Positions 33,564 through 42,390 of a stretch of 56,462 nt of DNA are shown here, piece by piece. How positions within the stretch are numbered: the stretch's first letter is position 1; the number at the start of each line of letters is the position of its first letter. Position numbers and translations under genes: made by a program. The notes under the pieces were generated by a model. The model searched no databases. It saw nothing but the letters and a program-made list of their open reading frames with translations, and was not told the origin of the DNA. Origin of the DNA: an uncultured Pseudanabaenaceae cyanobacterium (GTDB lineage Bacteria; Cyanobacteriota; Cyanobacteriia; PCC-9006; JAAUQQ01); assembly GCA_937949725.1 (NCBI GenBank), contig CALECT010000047.1, positions 1 through 56,462 on the forward strand. The letters are read 5' to 3'.

Positions 33564-34832
33564 ATGTTGATTGATCGCCTTAAAACTCTGGCTTCTAGCC
33601 GATATATCTTAAATATTGGCTGGCTCGGCGGTGCCGAACTCGTCCAGCGGGTTTTCCGCTTGGGAGCCACTGTGGTGCTTGCACGCCTCTTCAGCAAGAC
33701 CGACTACGGCATGGTTTCTGCGATTTACAGTGTTTTCGAATTTGCCAATGTCATTAGTGTGAGAGGTGGAATTTCTGCCAAAGTTGTCCAGGCTGATGAA
33801 GATGAATTAGAGCAGGTTTGCCAAACGGCTTACTCTCTCAATTGGGTAATCATGGCCTCCCTGTTTGTTATTCAATGTCTTTTGGCCTATCCCATCGCGT
33901 TGTATTACAAGAATACGGCTCTTGTTTTCCCGATTTGTGCGCTGGGATTAAGCTACTTAGTCATCCCTTCGTACATGGTGCAAGCTTCCCTGTTGGATCG
34001 TCGTAACCTGCTCCAAGTCAGAGCCTGGTGTATGGCAGCCCAGGCTATGGTCAGCAATCTCATCATTATGGTCATGGCTTTTCTTGGCTATGGCGTTTGG
34101 TCCGTAGTTTGGGCCATTGTGATTAGCTATCTCGTCTGGTACCCCATCATTGCCCATTTCAGTCAATGGAAGCCCAGGAAATTCCCCCATTTCAGTGCCT
34201 GGCGCAGCATTCTGAGCTTTGGGGGTAAACGCTTGGGGGTGGACCTCCTCAATCGCTTCCGCCAGGATGCCGACTATCTGATCGTGGCTCGCTTTCTGGG
34301 ACTCAGTGATTTAGGCGTTTATTTCTTTGCCTACAGTGCAGGCATTGGCATTAGCCAGGGCGTGATTAATTCCTTTTCCAGCGCTTGGTATCCCTATTTC
34401 TGCGAAGCGCGTAGGGATAAAGACCTGCTTCGCGGGCGCTTTCTACGCAGTCTTAAAACCATCGGCCTGACAATCGCCCCCCTTGTGGTCGCCCAGTCTT
34501 GCCTAGCCCCCTTCTACGTCCCCATTGTCTTTGGTGAAAAGTGGATAGATGCTATCCCGATTCTAATTATCATCTGTCTATCTGCCGTTCCCATGGCATT
34601 AGCCCAAGCCACGTCAAAATTGCTTCAGGCAACGGATGAAATTGGTCTAGATATTGCTTGGAACACCGTTTTTACGCTGATTTTCATTGGGGCACTCGTA
34701 CTCGCTGTTCCCCACGGTATATTGCCTCTCGCAATTACAGTGCTATCTGTACGCTGGCTATGCATCCCAGTCTTTACTTTCTTTATCCTTCGCCGAAAAC
34801 TCCCGCGCTCCTCCTCTATTGAAGGTGCCTAA
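33564..34832 (+). CDS. Wzx-type flippase, copy 2
   Basis: A second polytopic polysaccharide-transport protein (422 residues, about twelve hydrophobic segments). It starts ILNIGWLGGAELVQRVFRLGATVVLARLFSKTDYGMVSAIYS, the usual flippase N-terminus. WYPIIAHFSQWKPRKFPHFSAWRSILSFGGKRLGVDLLNRFRQDADYLIVARFLGLSDLGVYFFAY in the middle is the conserved central part. It is more like the Wzx proteins of the teichuronic-acid or amylovoran type than like copy 1; I infer this only from the N-terminal and central wording. It is the only plus-strand gene in the right half of the locus. It is convergent with the GT2b gene, with an inverted-repeat element between them. Confidence 0.9.
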   Translation: MLIDRLKTLASSRYILNIGWLGGAELVQRVFRLGATVVLARLFSKTDYGMVSAIYSVFEFANVISVRGGISAKVVQADEDELEQVCQTAYSLNWVIMASLFVIQCLLAYPIALYYKNTALVFPICALGLSYLVIPSYMVQASLLDRRNLLQVRAWCMAAQAMVSNLIIMVMAFLGYGVWSVVWAIVISYLVWYPIIAHFSQWKPRKFPHFSAWRSILSFGGKRLGVDLLNRFRQDADYLIVARFLGLSDLGVYFFAYSAGIGISQGVINSFSSAWYPYFCEARRDKDLLRGRFLRSLKTIGLTIAPLVVAQSCLAPFYVPIVFGEKWIDAIPILIIICLSAVPMALAQATSKLLQATDEIGLDIAWNTVFTLIFIGALVLAVPHGILPLAITVLSVRWLCIPVFTFFILRRKLPRSSSIEGA

Positions 34833-34901
34833 AACTATAGCGAGAGCAGAAATAAAAGCGACACATCCTCAGAAAAGATGCCCTCTCTTCTTCAATCCCT
34901 A

Positions 34902-35033
34902 AACGTTCTGGCTCTCCTGGGATGACTATGCAGATGTTCACCACGAACATCTTTAGCATGGAAAAAGGTCTTAACCCTCTGGAAATCCGTTGATCTACTC
35001 ATCATCTGCATACTAGACCCAGGAGAGCCAACG
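34902..35033. repeat. 132-bp imperfect inverted-repeat element between convergent genes
   Basis: The outer arms read aacgttctggctctcctggg (34902-34921) and cccaggagagccaacgtt (35015 to 35033 region). The inner arms ctatgcagatg and catctgcatactag continue the pairing, giving about 35-bp arms with a few mismatches. The centre has no open frame of interest. It could be a MITE-like element or a large terminator between the flippase gene ending at 34832 and the GT2b gene ending at 35115. Confidence 0.6.
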
Positions 35034-35114
35034 TTCTTGATTGATATACCTGAATAGGCATAGTAACCATGGGTCTTCTTCAATACTGCTAAACAAAACG
35101 ATTTCAAGAGGCTG

Positions 35115-36101
35115 CTATATTGCTAATCGAAAGCGGCGCAGACGATACATCAATGCCAACAATTGGCTGTAACGCTGATTGCCCAAGAGTTGCATTATCA
35201 ACATAGTCAATTTTAAACGCACATAATCCCTAGAAAATCTGAGTGAAGGATCATGCTCTAAGGCCTCTTTAGAGAGTTCCTTGGACTTTGAATAATTTTT
35301 CGTCTCACTTAATAAGGGTTGCCAAGCTAAAGAAAGTCTGGAACGTCCATAGCCTTCTGCCTTGAGCCGCTTCAACTCATCAGCCGTCACATCTTTCGGT
35401 GGGTTTGCAAACGCCTTCGTGAAAAGAATTTCAGAGCTTCGCAACATGGCATCCCAATTTTTGGAAGCACTGTTAGGTCGCTGACGATAACCCACTAATG
35501 GCTGCTTAATGACTCGGAATTCATACTGGAGGGATAATCGTAACCACATATCGAGGTCTTCCATGTAGGAGCCCAAATTCTCGTCAAAGTTGCCGAGTTC
35601 CTCAAAACAGTCACGACGAATCAAAGGGGTACTTCCACAGCCAACAAAATTACGGTGGATCAAATCTCGCCAGACCCATCCTTCTTCAATACTTTTGAGA
35701 AAACGGCCTGTCGGCTGGGCATCCATATCTACTAGTGCAAGCCAGGTATAGACTAGGCCCACCTCAGGATCTTGATCCAGAACATTGACCTGTAAACCTA
35801 GCTTTTCAGGTTCCCATAAGTCATCTGCATCTAGTAAGGCAAGATATTCACCTCGGGCGTGGGCGATCGCAGTATTACGAGCGCCAGCCAGACCTCGATT
35901 TTCCTGAGAAATCAGACGCACCCGCTCATCTGAAAGCCCGGCATACCAATCTTCTATTGCGTCAGAGCTACCATCATTAACAATGACAACCTCGTAATCT
36001 GAAAAGTCTTGAGAGATAACAGTTGCAAGCGTTTGGGGCAAATAATCCATTGCATTATAAGCAGGGATTAATACCGATACTTTGGGAGGCTGCTCGACCA
36101 T
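35115..36101 (-). CDS. Family 2 glycosyltransferase, copy b
   Basis: A 328-residue GT-A enzyme, paralogue of the protein at 32125-33141. VSVLIPAYNAMDYLPQTLA is at 10-28, YEVVIVNDGSSDAI near 37-50, ENRGLAGARNTAI near 72-84, and the DxD motif is in YLALLDADDLWEPEKLG near 90-106. The acceptor domain contains FVGCGSTPLIRRDCFEELGNFDENLGSYMEDLDMWLRLSL, and GYRQRPNSASKNWDAML follows. It differs most from its paralogue at the C-terminus. It lies downstream of the second phosphatase-superfamily gene on the same strand, with a 354-base gap containing an inverted repeat. Confidence 0.92.
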   Translation of the reverse strand: MVEQPPKVSVLIPAYNAMDYLPQTLATVISQDFSDYEVVIVNDGSSDAIEDWYAGLSDERVRLISQENRGLAGARNTAIAHARGEYLALLDADDLWEPEKLGLQVNVLDQDPEVGLVYTWLALVDMDAQPTGRFLKSIEEGWVWRDLIHRNFVGCGSTPLIRRDCFEELGNFDENLGSYMEDLDMWLRLSLQYEFRVIKQPLVGYRQRPNSASKNWDAMLRSSEILFTKAFANPPKDVTADELKRLKAEGYGRSRLSLAWQPLLSETKNYSKSKELSKEALEHDPSLRFSRDYVRLKLTMLIMQLLGNQRYSQLLALMYRLRRFRLAI

Positions 36102-36455
36102 ACCAATTCAACTTAATAAATATAAAAATGCATATCAAGAACCCTGCAGCAATTTAGGGAGTCTCCTACGAGAGCGGCGTTACCCTAAATTGTTGGAGCA
36201 TACTACTTATCTAGTCTACCCCCAAGAAAGCAATTAGAATCCTCAGGGGAAATAGCTAGAAAGGGATGTCGCTAGACCGAGATGCGAGGTCGAAAGTCAT
36301 ACTCTCTTGAACAAGAAAGACGCGTCCGCGTTGCATAATCTCCAAAGAGAGATGCATACCCAAACCCTACTCCCCAACGTTGAGCGAACTGATAAGGAGA
36401 AAGGTGTAAGCTCTCTCGCTTCTCGCCCTTGGAGTATCCGTAGAGCAGCAAGACA
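36102..36455. other. Intergenic region with an inverted repeat
   Basis: About 350 bases lie between the second phosphatase-superfamily gene and the GT2b gene. The region holds one clear inverted repeat at 36147-36195 and probably a promoter for the GT2b gene. No gene is seen. Confidence 0.5.
36147..36195 (-). terminator. Possible terminator after the second phosphatase-superfamily gene
   Basis: The arms cagcaatttaggg (36147-36159) and ccctaaattgttg (36183-36195) pair over 13 bases with one G-T wobble, enclosing a 23-base loop. The loop is long for a rho-independent terminator. Confidence 0.45.
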
Positions 36456-38126
36456 CTAACTGTTCGCTAGAAGAGGGGCAGTCTGTAATAGGCTATTCCC
36501 TTCCAAGTGGCTCGGTTTTGGCGCGTTCATCAAGTCCAAAATAGTCGGTGCTAAATCAAGAGTATGTCCCTCTTGTAAGTCAGAGCCTGGCTTTACACTC
36601 TTATCTTTCATGAGGACAAAGCCCCGAGGGGTATGGCTACCTGCACGCTGATAAGGCACAGGTCCTATACGTCCGACCAAGTCACTTTCAACACAATCAG
36701 TCAGCTCTGTCTCATCCCACATGACGATGAGATCAGCATCAGGCATTCCCGGTGCACAGCGATTATTCGCATTACGAGTGCGAATAATACTGTCAACCAT
36801 GGATTTTCCTGTCTTGACACTGCGCAGAGATTCTATTTGAGCAATGACCTCATCACAGACCTGATCGTAATCTTCGGGCTCTACACAACCATCAGGTTCA
36901 CGACCCTTGAGGTTAATGCGAATATAGCCTTCGGAAAAACTGGGTAAGGCAAAAGCCTTCATTTTGTGCCAAGCGGGAGCGTACCAGCTCACAGGCTCCC
37001 AGTCGAAGCTTCCGCCCTGGTTCTGAAGCTGATAAGGAGATACAAAGTCACTCTCGGGTGTGAGCCCAAGACGCTCCAATAAGTTCGCATAAATGCGATG
37101 AACTTTGGTTGGTGTAATTGTTCTAATCCAACGAGTGAGCGGATTAGGATCATGCTTCTGTGACCAAATGTCACGGTAAGAACGTTGCTGTTGGCGCCAT
37201 GGAGAGAGAACCTTGGGAGTTGACTGAGTTGAAGTCGCTGCAAAACCGAGCTTTCCGGGGAAGTTCCAGCGATACATTAACTCTCCCAGGAAGAAAGTAC
37301 TGGTCAAGTCCAGGTTGTTAGCCTGCATGCCATGGGCAGAGAAGACTACGACTGATGCATCATGGGGGGCAGCTGCCAGGACTTCACCAATGGACTCATC
37401 AATTTTCTGATAAGTCTCTAGCAAATAGTCAGTTGCAGATTCGCCTTGACGACGATAGACCGGATGTCTTGGATCGTTTAAGTGCAGGAGGCAATGACCA
37501 CCAGAATGGGTTTCACCATAAATCGTCAGGAAAAGGTCCCAATCATCCTGGCTCAGTAAGTCTTTGCAAATCGCAGAGCGACGGCGAATTCCTTCCTGAA
37601 GTTCGCGATGGAGGCGATCAACCTGCTTGAGACTATAAATATTGGCATGATCGTGGCCAAAGGCGGGGTGCGTGCCGTGACGTTGAATCACTTCTTGAAG
37701 TTTACCAACTGGTAAGGAATGGCTGGGTGTTTGGGGAGAATGAGCACCCCAGCCTAAGATCTGAATGCCATTGGTATCCTCTGCGAGAGGTGCCTGGGGC
37801 ATATCAAAGACAGCAATCTTATAGTCCTGGCCTAATGCATAGAAAGGCTCATAATCACCATAGTCATAGGCACCCACTGCATCAACTTGATAGGTACCAT
37901 CCTTGAGTTTTACTGGCCCCCAATATCCTGTTGTATCAGGAGAGCAGCCCGTTAGGAATGTTGTCCAAGGCGTCTCAGCCCTATAGGACGCAAAGTTCTG
38001 CAAACGTCCATAGGCACCCTCATTTCTGAGACGAGCTAGGTTTGTGAGCAGTCCTTGCTCAATCCACTGTTCAATAAGCCTGGGCTCAGCAGCATCAAGG
38101 CCAATAGCAATGACAGTTTTTTTCAT
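36456..38126 (-). CDS. Alkaline-phosphatase-superfamily protein (type I phosphodiesterase/nucleotide pyrophosphatase-like), copy 2
   Basis: A 556-residue paralogue of the protein at 27463-29160. It starts MKKTVIAIGLDAAEPRLIEQW (first metal Asp in GLDAAE). The candidate nucleophile is the Thr in YRAETPWTTFLTGCSPDTTGYW near 48-69. It continues with IYGETHSGGHCLLH near 206-220, FSAHGMQANNLDLTSTFFLGELMYRWNFPGKLGF near 262-295, RINLKGREPDG, and RIGPVPYQRAGSHTPRGF. It ends in GHTLDLAPTILDLM, the usual C-terminal metal-His region. No signal peptide or membrane segment is visible. The Asp of the classical SDHGM motif is Ala here and Leu in copy 1. The substrate is unknown; the context suggests EPS modification or turnover of a phospho-linked precursor. 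Confidence 0.87.
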   Translation of the reverse strand: MKKTVIAIGLDAAEPRLIEQWIEQGLLTNLARLRNEGAYGRLQNFASYRAETPWTTFLTGCSPDTTGYWGPVKLKDGTYQVDAVGAYDYGDYEPFYALGQDYKIAVFDMPQAPLAEDTNGIQILGWGAHSPQTPSHSLPVGKLQEVIQRHGTHPAFGHDHANIYSLKQVDRLHRELQEGIRRRSAICKDLLSQDDWDLFLTIYGETHSGGHCLLHLNDPRHPVYRRQGESATDYLLETYQKIDESIGEVLAAAPHDASVVVFSAHGMQANNLDLTSTFFLGELMYRWNFPGKLGFAATSTQSTPKVLSPWRQQQRSYRDIWSQKHDPNPLTRWIRTITPTKVHRIYANLLERLGLTPESDFVSPYQLQNQGGSFDWEPVSWYAPAWHKMKAFALPSFSEGYIRINLKGREPDGCVEPEDYDQVCDEVIAQIESLRSVKTGKSMVDSIIRTRNANNRCAPGMPDADLIVMWDETELTDCVESDLVGRIGPVPYQRAGSHTPRGFVLMKDKSVKPGSDLQEGHTLDLAPTILDLMNAPKPSHLEGNSLLQTAPLLANS

Positions 38127-38606
38127 GATAGCCCAACGGTGATTCTGACAAGCAGTAGTGGAACGGCATAATCTTGATCAATAGCTCCATTGTATAAATG
38201 AGGCTCTTGATTAATATCTACAAGGCTTTTGTCCTGATTCCCAGAACTCAGGGTCTTGATTAAAACCACAACCCTGCAAAACGGAGCGATGCCCTACACA
38301 AGTTGCCATAATGCTAGTACAGCGTCACGGCGGAAGATTAGGGTTAGCAATCTCTCAAAGCCTAGCAGGATAGGGATTTTAGATGAGGTCTCCCCTAGAG
38401 TTAAGTATTGACCTTGCACCAGTCACCCCAAAATGAAGTAGAACCTTATAACCAGTTTTATTTTATAGACTGCCCTTTCAGCCTCTATATTATCTGACCT
38501 ACAAACCGGTCTGAGCCAGCTAAGGGGGAATGCTTCATAATCCCTTTGTAGAAGGGATTGTAGATTAAAGAAGTTGTTTTACATTACCCAGATGGTATTC
38601 CAAGAT
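38127..38606. other. Intergenic region between the second Wzy gene and phosphatase-superfamily copy 2
   Basis: About 480 bases on the minus-strand run. A short hairpin aatccctttgtagaagggatt (about 38540-38560) may end the Wzy transcript. The remaining part should carry a promoter for the phosphatase-superfamily gene. No gene is seen. Confidence 0.45.
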
Positions 38607-40082
38607 TTAGGTTTTAGGCTTCACCCAGGATTTGGGTACATGAACTATCTCTAAAGCTTCTTGAGGCTCTTGCCAATCCCAACCCACTACAGCAAATAGC
38701 ACCCACCAGTAGAAAAACAACATGGTGTGGTCCCAAATATTCTCCGTTAGCATTCCGAATAGCAAGGCCAACAGCATCACGATCAGAACATAGCAAAGAT
38801 TCTTTTGAGGAGCCGTGGAACTGGGGGAGCGTAAAAGACTGCTTAAGCGATAGAACTGAGCTCCAAAAAACACCATTATTCCGCTAAAGCCAACTATGCC
38901 CTGTTCGAACAGCCAACGAACATAATCATTGTGAGGCTCTAACTCATTGGGGCTGAGGGAAACGCTAACCCCAATGCCATGGCCAAACCAGCGGGCCTGT
39001 TGCCATCGAGTCAGGTAATCCGTCCATTGAGCAATCCGCCAATTGAAGCTGTTGTAGTCTGTTGTTGAAAGAATAATTGCCCGAGATGCATCAATATCTG
39101 GATTCAGCAGTGGCGTTTGCGCAATGGAAGCTAAGCGCTCTTGACCTATGGGAGAGCTGGCAAAGAGTAATAAAACCAGTCCAAAGAAGGTAACTCCAGA
39201 GAAAAGTTTGATAAATGTGGTTTGGCGCAACGCCATACAGATCATGAAGATCGCCAACATTCCTAAGCTAAATAGAGACTTTGTTGTTACGTAAAAGCCT
39301 CCCAATACTAGGAGAACCAGCGCCCACCATAGTCTTGAACCACGGCTCTCCATAAATTTCCAGTAGACTACCCCTATAAAAAAGAACAGGAAAGTCGCAA
39401 ATCCATTCGGGTGGCCAATCGTGCCTCGCACACGCACAGCATCAGGACCGGGTCCCCTTGTGGATAAAGTCGCCGGAGAAATCTCCGGAGGTAACAGATC
39501 GGGAATGAGTAGCTGTAAAAGTGCTACAAACAGTGGAATAGCTAAGGAGAGAAGGAGAAGCTTGGCAAATTTCTCGGGTCTGATATTTCCTTTGAACTGC
39601 ATGATGAGCAAGTAGACTAACAACCATGAGCCCAAACGTACAATTTCACGAATTGAATCACCTACAAGAGCCGCACTTCCTCCTAGACCTCCAAAAAACA
39701 GCAGAACCACCCAAAGGGATTGGAATGCACACCAGCCAGCAAAGAAAAAGAGAAAGCCGTCTGTTTTAACGGTTTCGCGACTGAGCAGTTTAAATACGAC
39801 GTAAGCAATAGCGATCGCATCTAGCCCTACTGCAAAAATTGACGGAAGCTGGATTGCATAGAATGTATCGATCGTGCTTCTTAGAATAAGTAGCCCTAGA
39901 ATCGAATAGTCAAAAGCATTGAGCAAGCACACCACTCCTATGGCTATGATGGCTAAAATGATGCCCAAAGCTGGCGTCACGCCAGATGCAAGCCCAGCCA
40001 AAAGCGCCAACAGACAAAATAGCACTGTCAGCAATCCACCAATCGCAAAGCTCTTGAGACGAGATGTCTGCAAACTGTTCAT
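38607..40082 (-). CDS. O-antigen ligase/Wzy-type polymerase, copy 2
   Basis: A polytopic protein of about 490 residues and about twelve hydrophobic segments. The family motif is RVRGTIGHPNGFATFLFFFIGVVYW in the middle, replacing the KN type of copy 1. It also has GHGIGVSVSLSPNELEPHNDYVRWLFEQGIVGF near the end, with the PHNDYV motif of the ligase/polymerase superfamily. I chose the ATG at 40082 (MNSLQTSRLK). A GTG at 40142 and a nearby ATG would add 15 to 20 residues before the first hydrophobic segment. The gap to the upstream methyltransferase gene is 141 bases. Confidence 0.88.
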   Translation of the reverse strand: MNSLQTSRLKSFAIGGLLTVLFCLLALLAGLASGVTPALGIILAIIAIGVVCLLNAFDYSILGLLILRSTIDTFYAIQLPSIFAVGLDAIAIAYVVFKLLSRETVKTDGFLFFFAGWCAFQSLWVVLLFFGGLGGSAALVGDSIREIVRLGSWLLVYLLIMQFKGNIRPEKFAKLLLLSLAIPLFVALLQLLIPDLLPPEISPATLSTRGPGPDAVRVRGTIGHPNGFATFLFFFIGVVYWKFMESRGSRLWWALVLLVLGGFYVTTKSLFSLGMLAIFMICMALRQTTFIKLFSGVTFFGLVLLLFASSPIGQERLASIAQTPLLNPDIDASRAIILSTTDYNSFNWRIAQWTDYLTRWQQARWFGHGIGVSVSLSPNELEPHNDYVRWLFEQGIVGFSGIMVFFGAQFYRLSSLLRSPSSTAPQKNLCYVLIVMLLALLFGMLTENIWDHTMLFFYWWVLFAVVGWDWQEPQEALEIVHVPKSWVKPKT

Positions 40083-40223
40083 AAAATCAAATCTTTGCCA
40101 AAGGACAGAATGCACGGTGATGCGCATTCCAAGAGCAGACACTGAGTTATTAAAAACTCCAAATATCTATCTAAGCTGAGAAACACATACTCCTGAATCT
40201 CAGCTCAAAAAACAGACAATCAT

Positions 40224-41054
40224 CTACTTTTGACCAACGACGATTGTGCCGAGTAGGAAACGACCCACCAAGCTACAACCGAAGAATTTACGCATCGGAG
40301 AAGGCAATTTATCTAAAATTGCCTCAATCGCCAGTAGCAATTGAAGCGGAAAACGATAATAAATTCCACGACCACCGATGTAACTGATAATTTTGGAAAA
40401 TCCTGCTTGTTTGAAGGCTGTATAAAGGTCAGTATAGGTATACTCCTTTAAATGAAATCCTGTTGCAACAGAATCAAAGTACTTAGAAACATCATGGGGA
40501 CCAGATAAGCGATTAGGCGTGATGCAAACATACTGTCCTCCAGGCTGTAGCACTCTGGCAATTTCCTTTAGTTGCAGTTCAGCATCTTCAGGATGGAGAT
40601 GCTCCATTAATTGGTTGCTATAGATTAGATCAACGCTGCAATCTTGCCAGGGAATTAAACAGCCATCATAAAGAACCAGTTCAAAATTCTGCGGTAGATT
40701 GTCCCTTTTTGTAATTTCACTAGATACATCTAACGCGCGAACTCTCTTCACTTGAGCAGATGCAGCAATGGAGAAACTACAGTCACCAGGACCAATTTCC
40801 ACAAAATCGCTCTCAGGCTTTAGAAAACGTGAAACGAGGCGCATCTTCCGGGAAACTTCTCGGTGAGATGCTTCTACATCATCTTTACGAGAGATTTGTG
40901 GGTGAAATGTAATTTCTGAGAATAGCTTGTCATATAGCTCGCCATACAGACGCTTTCGTTCCTCCCGATTGGCATTTTTTAGCTGAGCTGCTAACTGCTT
41001 CTCTAGCTCATAGTGAGTTTGAATTTGTGTGAAATTTTCATAGAGTCCTTTCAT
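40224..41054 (-). CDS. Class I SAM-dependent methyltransferase
   Basis: This 276-residue protein probably methylates a sugar of the repeat unit or its precursor. Motif I is FVEIGPGDCSFSIAAS near 86-101. The acidic post-I region is RALDVSSEI. Motif II is DLIYSNQLMEHLHPEDAE near 141-158, and the post-II text is LKEIARVLQPGGQYVCITPN. The N-terminal 60 residues form an extra charged helical part. The C-terminal tail has KFFGCSLVGRFLLGTIVVGQ, which is hydrophobic and could bind the membrane. It lies 87 bases after the acyltransferase gene. The target atom is not known. Confidence 0.88.
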   Translation of the reverse strand: MKGLYENFTQIQTHYELEKQLAAQLKNANREERKRLYGELYDKLFSEITFHPQISRKDDVEASHREVSRKMRLVSRFLKPESDFVEIGPGDCSFSIAASAQVKRVRALDVSSEITKRDNLPQNFELVLYDGCLIPWQDCSVDLIYSNQLMEHLHPEDAELQLKEIARVLQPGGQYVCITPNRLSGPHDVSKYFDSVATGFHLKEYTYTDLYTAFKQAGFSKIISYIGGRGIYYRFPLQLLLAIEAILDKLPSPMRKFFGCSLVGRFLLGTIVVGQK

Positions 41055-41141
41055 AGTAGACAGCCTCTCTAAATAAAATATGCTTAATAACCCATCACAT
41101 CAACTGGCCGCTTCTCAGCAGTCAGCTCGATCAAGCTCAGC

Positions 41142-42215
41142 TTAGGATTCACCGACTAAATAACGCAGTTTAGAACTGCGCTTTAATATCAAGAAGTACA
41201 ATGCCATTGGACCAATCGTTCCAACCAAGGTCGAAAGCACAAAGTACAATCCAGGCAAAGGATAAGCTGGCATTGCTTTCATCACGAGAGCAAAGGCCCT
41301 GGTAAAGTAGCCATGAAAAATGTAGACAATTAGGCTCTGTTTCCCAACGTAGGAAATAAACCGATAGAAAACATCTCCCACGTTGGAATTAGACTGAGCT
41401 CCAGCTTGAGGTGAGAACACAACAAGCGTGACCAACCAACCGAAGAATGCTGGTATTCCGATTAACAAGCGTGATATATCAAATCCGAGGAGTTGAGGAT
41501 CTACCAAGCTCAGTAGTACTCCAAAAAAGATTGTTAGTAACGCTAGAAGACCTAGAGGAATAAAGCGACTTTGATGCCAATCACTATTCTGATAGCGCTC
41601 CCACAGAGTTGGTAAAAAAGCTCCGACAAGGAGCCCCACAGCATAGAACAAGTTCCAATAGCCATTGCGAAGAATAACGTTATCCGTGCTCCAGCCGACC
41701 AACCCCAGAATTAGCGAAATAGCCCCATAGAAAACTAGTGATTTGCTTAGCCGAAAATAGACAAATGTAAAAAGCGTTATCCAAATTAGCGCATGGAGAA
41801 ACCAAAAGATTTCATAGGGGAAAATAATGGACTTAAATATGTCCATTACGGAGAAACTATTGCCTTTATAAAAATTCTGAAAAAAGAAATAGAGTGGAGA
41901 CCAAACTACTAATGGCACTATTAGACGAGTGGCTTTCTTTGTGAAGAAGTCTCGATAACTGGTCTTTCGATTACTAAAGATATAGAACGAAAGACCTGAG
42001 ATCGCGAAAAACACCGGCATATGAATTGAATTAACTCTATCCGCCGCCCAGCCTAAAACGGGTAAATCTATCTGGTACAGCTCACGCATGCCGTAATCTT
42101 CTGTGAAACCAATCACATGACCAGCCACAACGAGAATGATTGCTAGACCACGCACCCAATAGAGATCTGCGGAAAGTCGCTGTCTAAATTGCTGTTTTAG
42201 GGACTCACCCATCAC
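41142..42215 (-). CDS. Acyltransferase family 3 membrane protein
   Basis: This is a polytopic protein of 357 residues and about ten hydrophobic segments. It begins YWVRGLAIILVVAGHVIGF at about residues 18-36, in which the motif RGLAIILVVAGH is the characteristic first segment of the acyltransferase-3 family (the conserved His and Arg). NSIHMPVFFAISGLSFYIF follows near 60-80. The family adds O-acetyl or O-acyl groups, sometimes succinyl, to polysaccharides and lipids in the inner membrane. In this locus it would decorate the EPS. The start may be either of two adjacent ATG codons. Confidence 0.9.
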   Translation of the reverse strand: MMGESLKQQFRQRLSADLYWVRGLAIILVVAGHVIGFTEDYGMRELYQIDLPVLGWAADRVNSIHMPVFFAISGLSFYIFSNRKTSYRDFFTKKATRLIVPLVVWSPLYFFFQNFYKGNSFSVMDIFKSIIFPYEIFWFLHALIWITLFTFVYFRLSKSLVFYGAISLILGLVGWSTDNVILRNGYWNLFYAVGLLVGAFLPTLWERYQNSDWHQSRFIPLGLLALLTIFFGVLLSLVDPQLLGFDISRLLIGIPAFFGWLVTLVVFSPQAGAQSNSNVGDVFYRFISYVGKQSLIVYIFHGYFTRAFALVMKAMPAYPLPGLYFVLSTLVGTIGPMALYFLILKRSSKLRYLVGES

Positions 42216-42390
42216 TCATCCTATTCTTTAAAAATATATTTTAGGAATATCGAACACCAATCCAAACTGATGATTCGAGAGATTCAATAATCTAATCAAT
42301 AAACTTAGTCAATCACTTTAATGAGGAGCAGCAGATACGCATTCAATGGCTACTCAGTAATCCGTAAATTCCTACGGCAGTGAATACCCT

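Noticed and set aside
34892..35107. A 71-codon minus-strand frame running through the inverted repeat
   Set aside because: Its sequence is largely the inverted repeat itself, so it is most likely not a gene.
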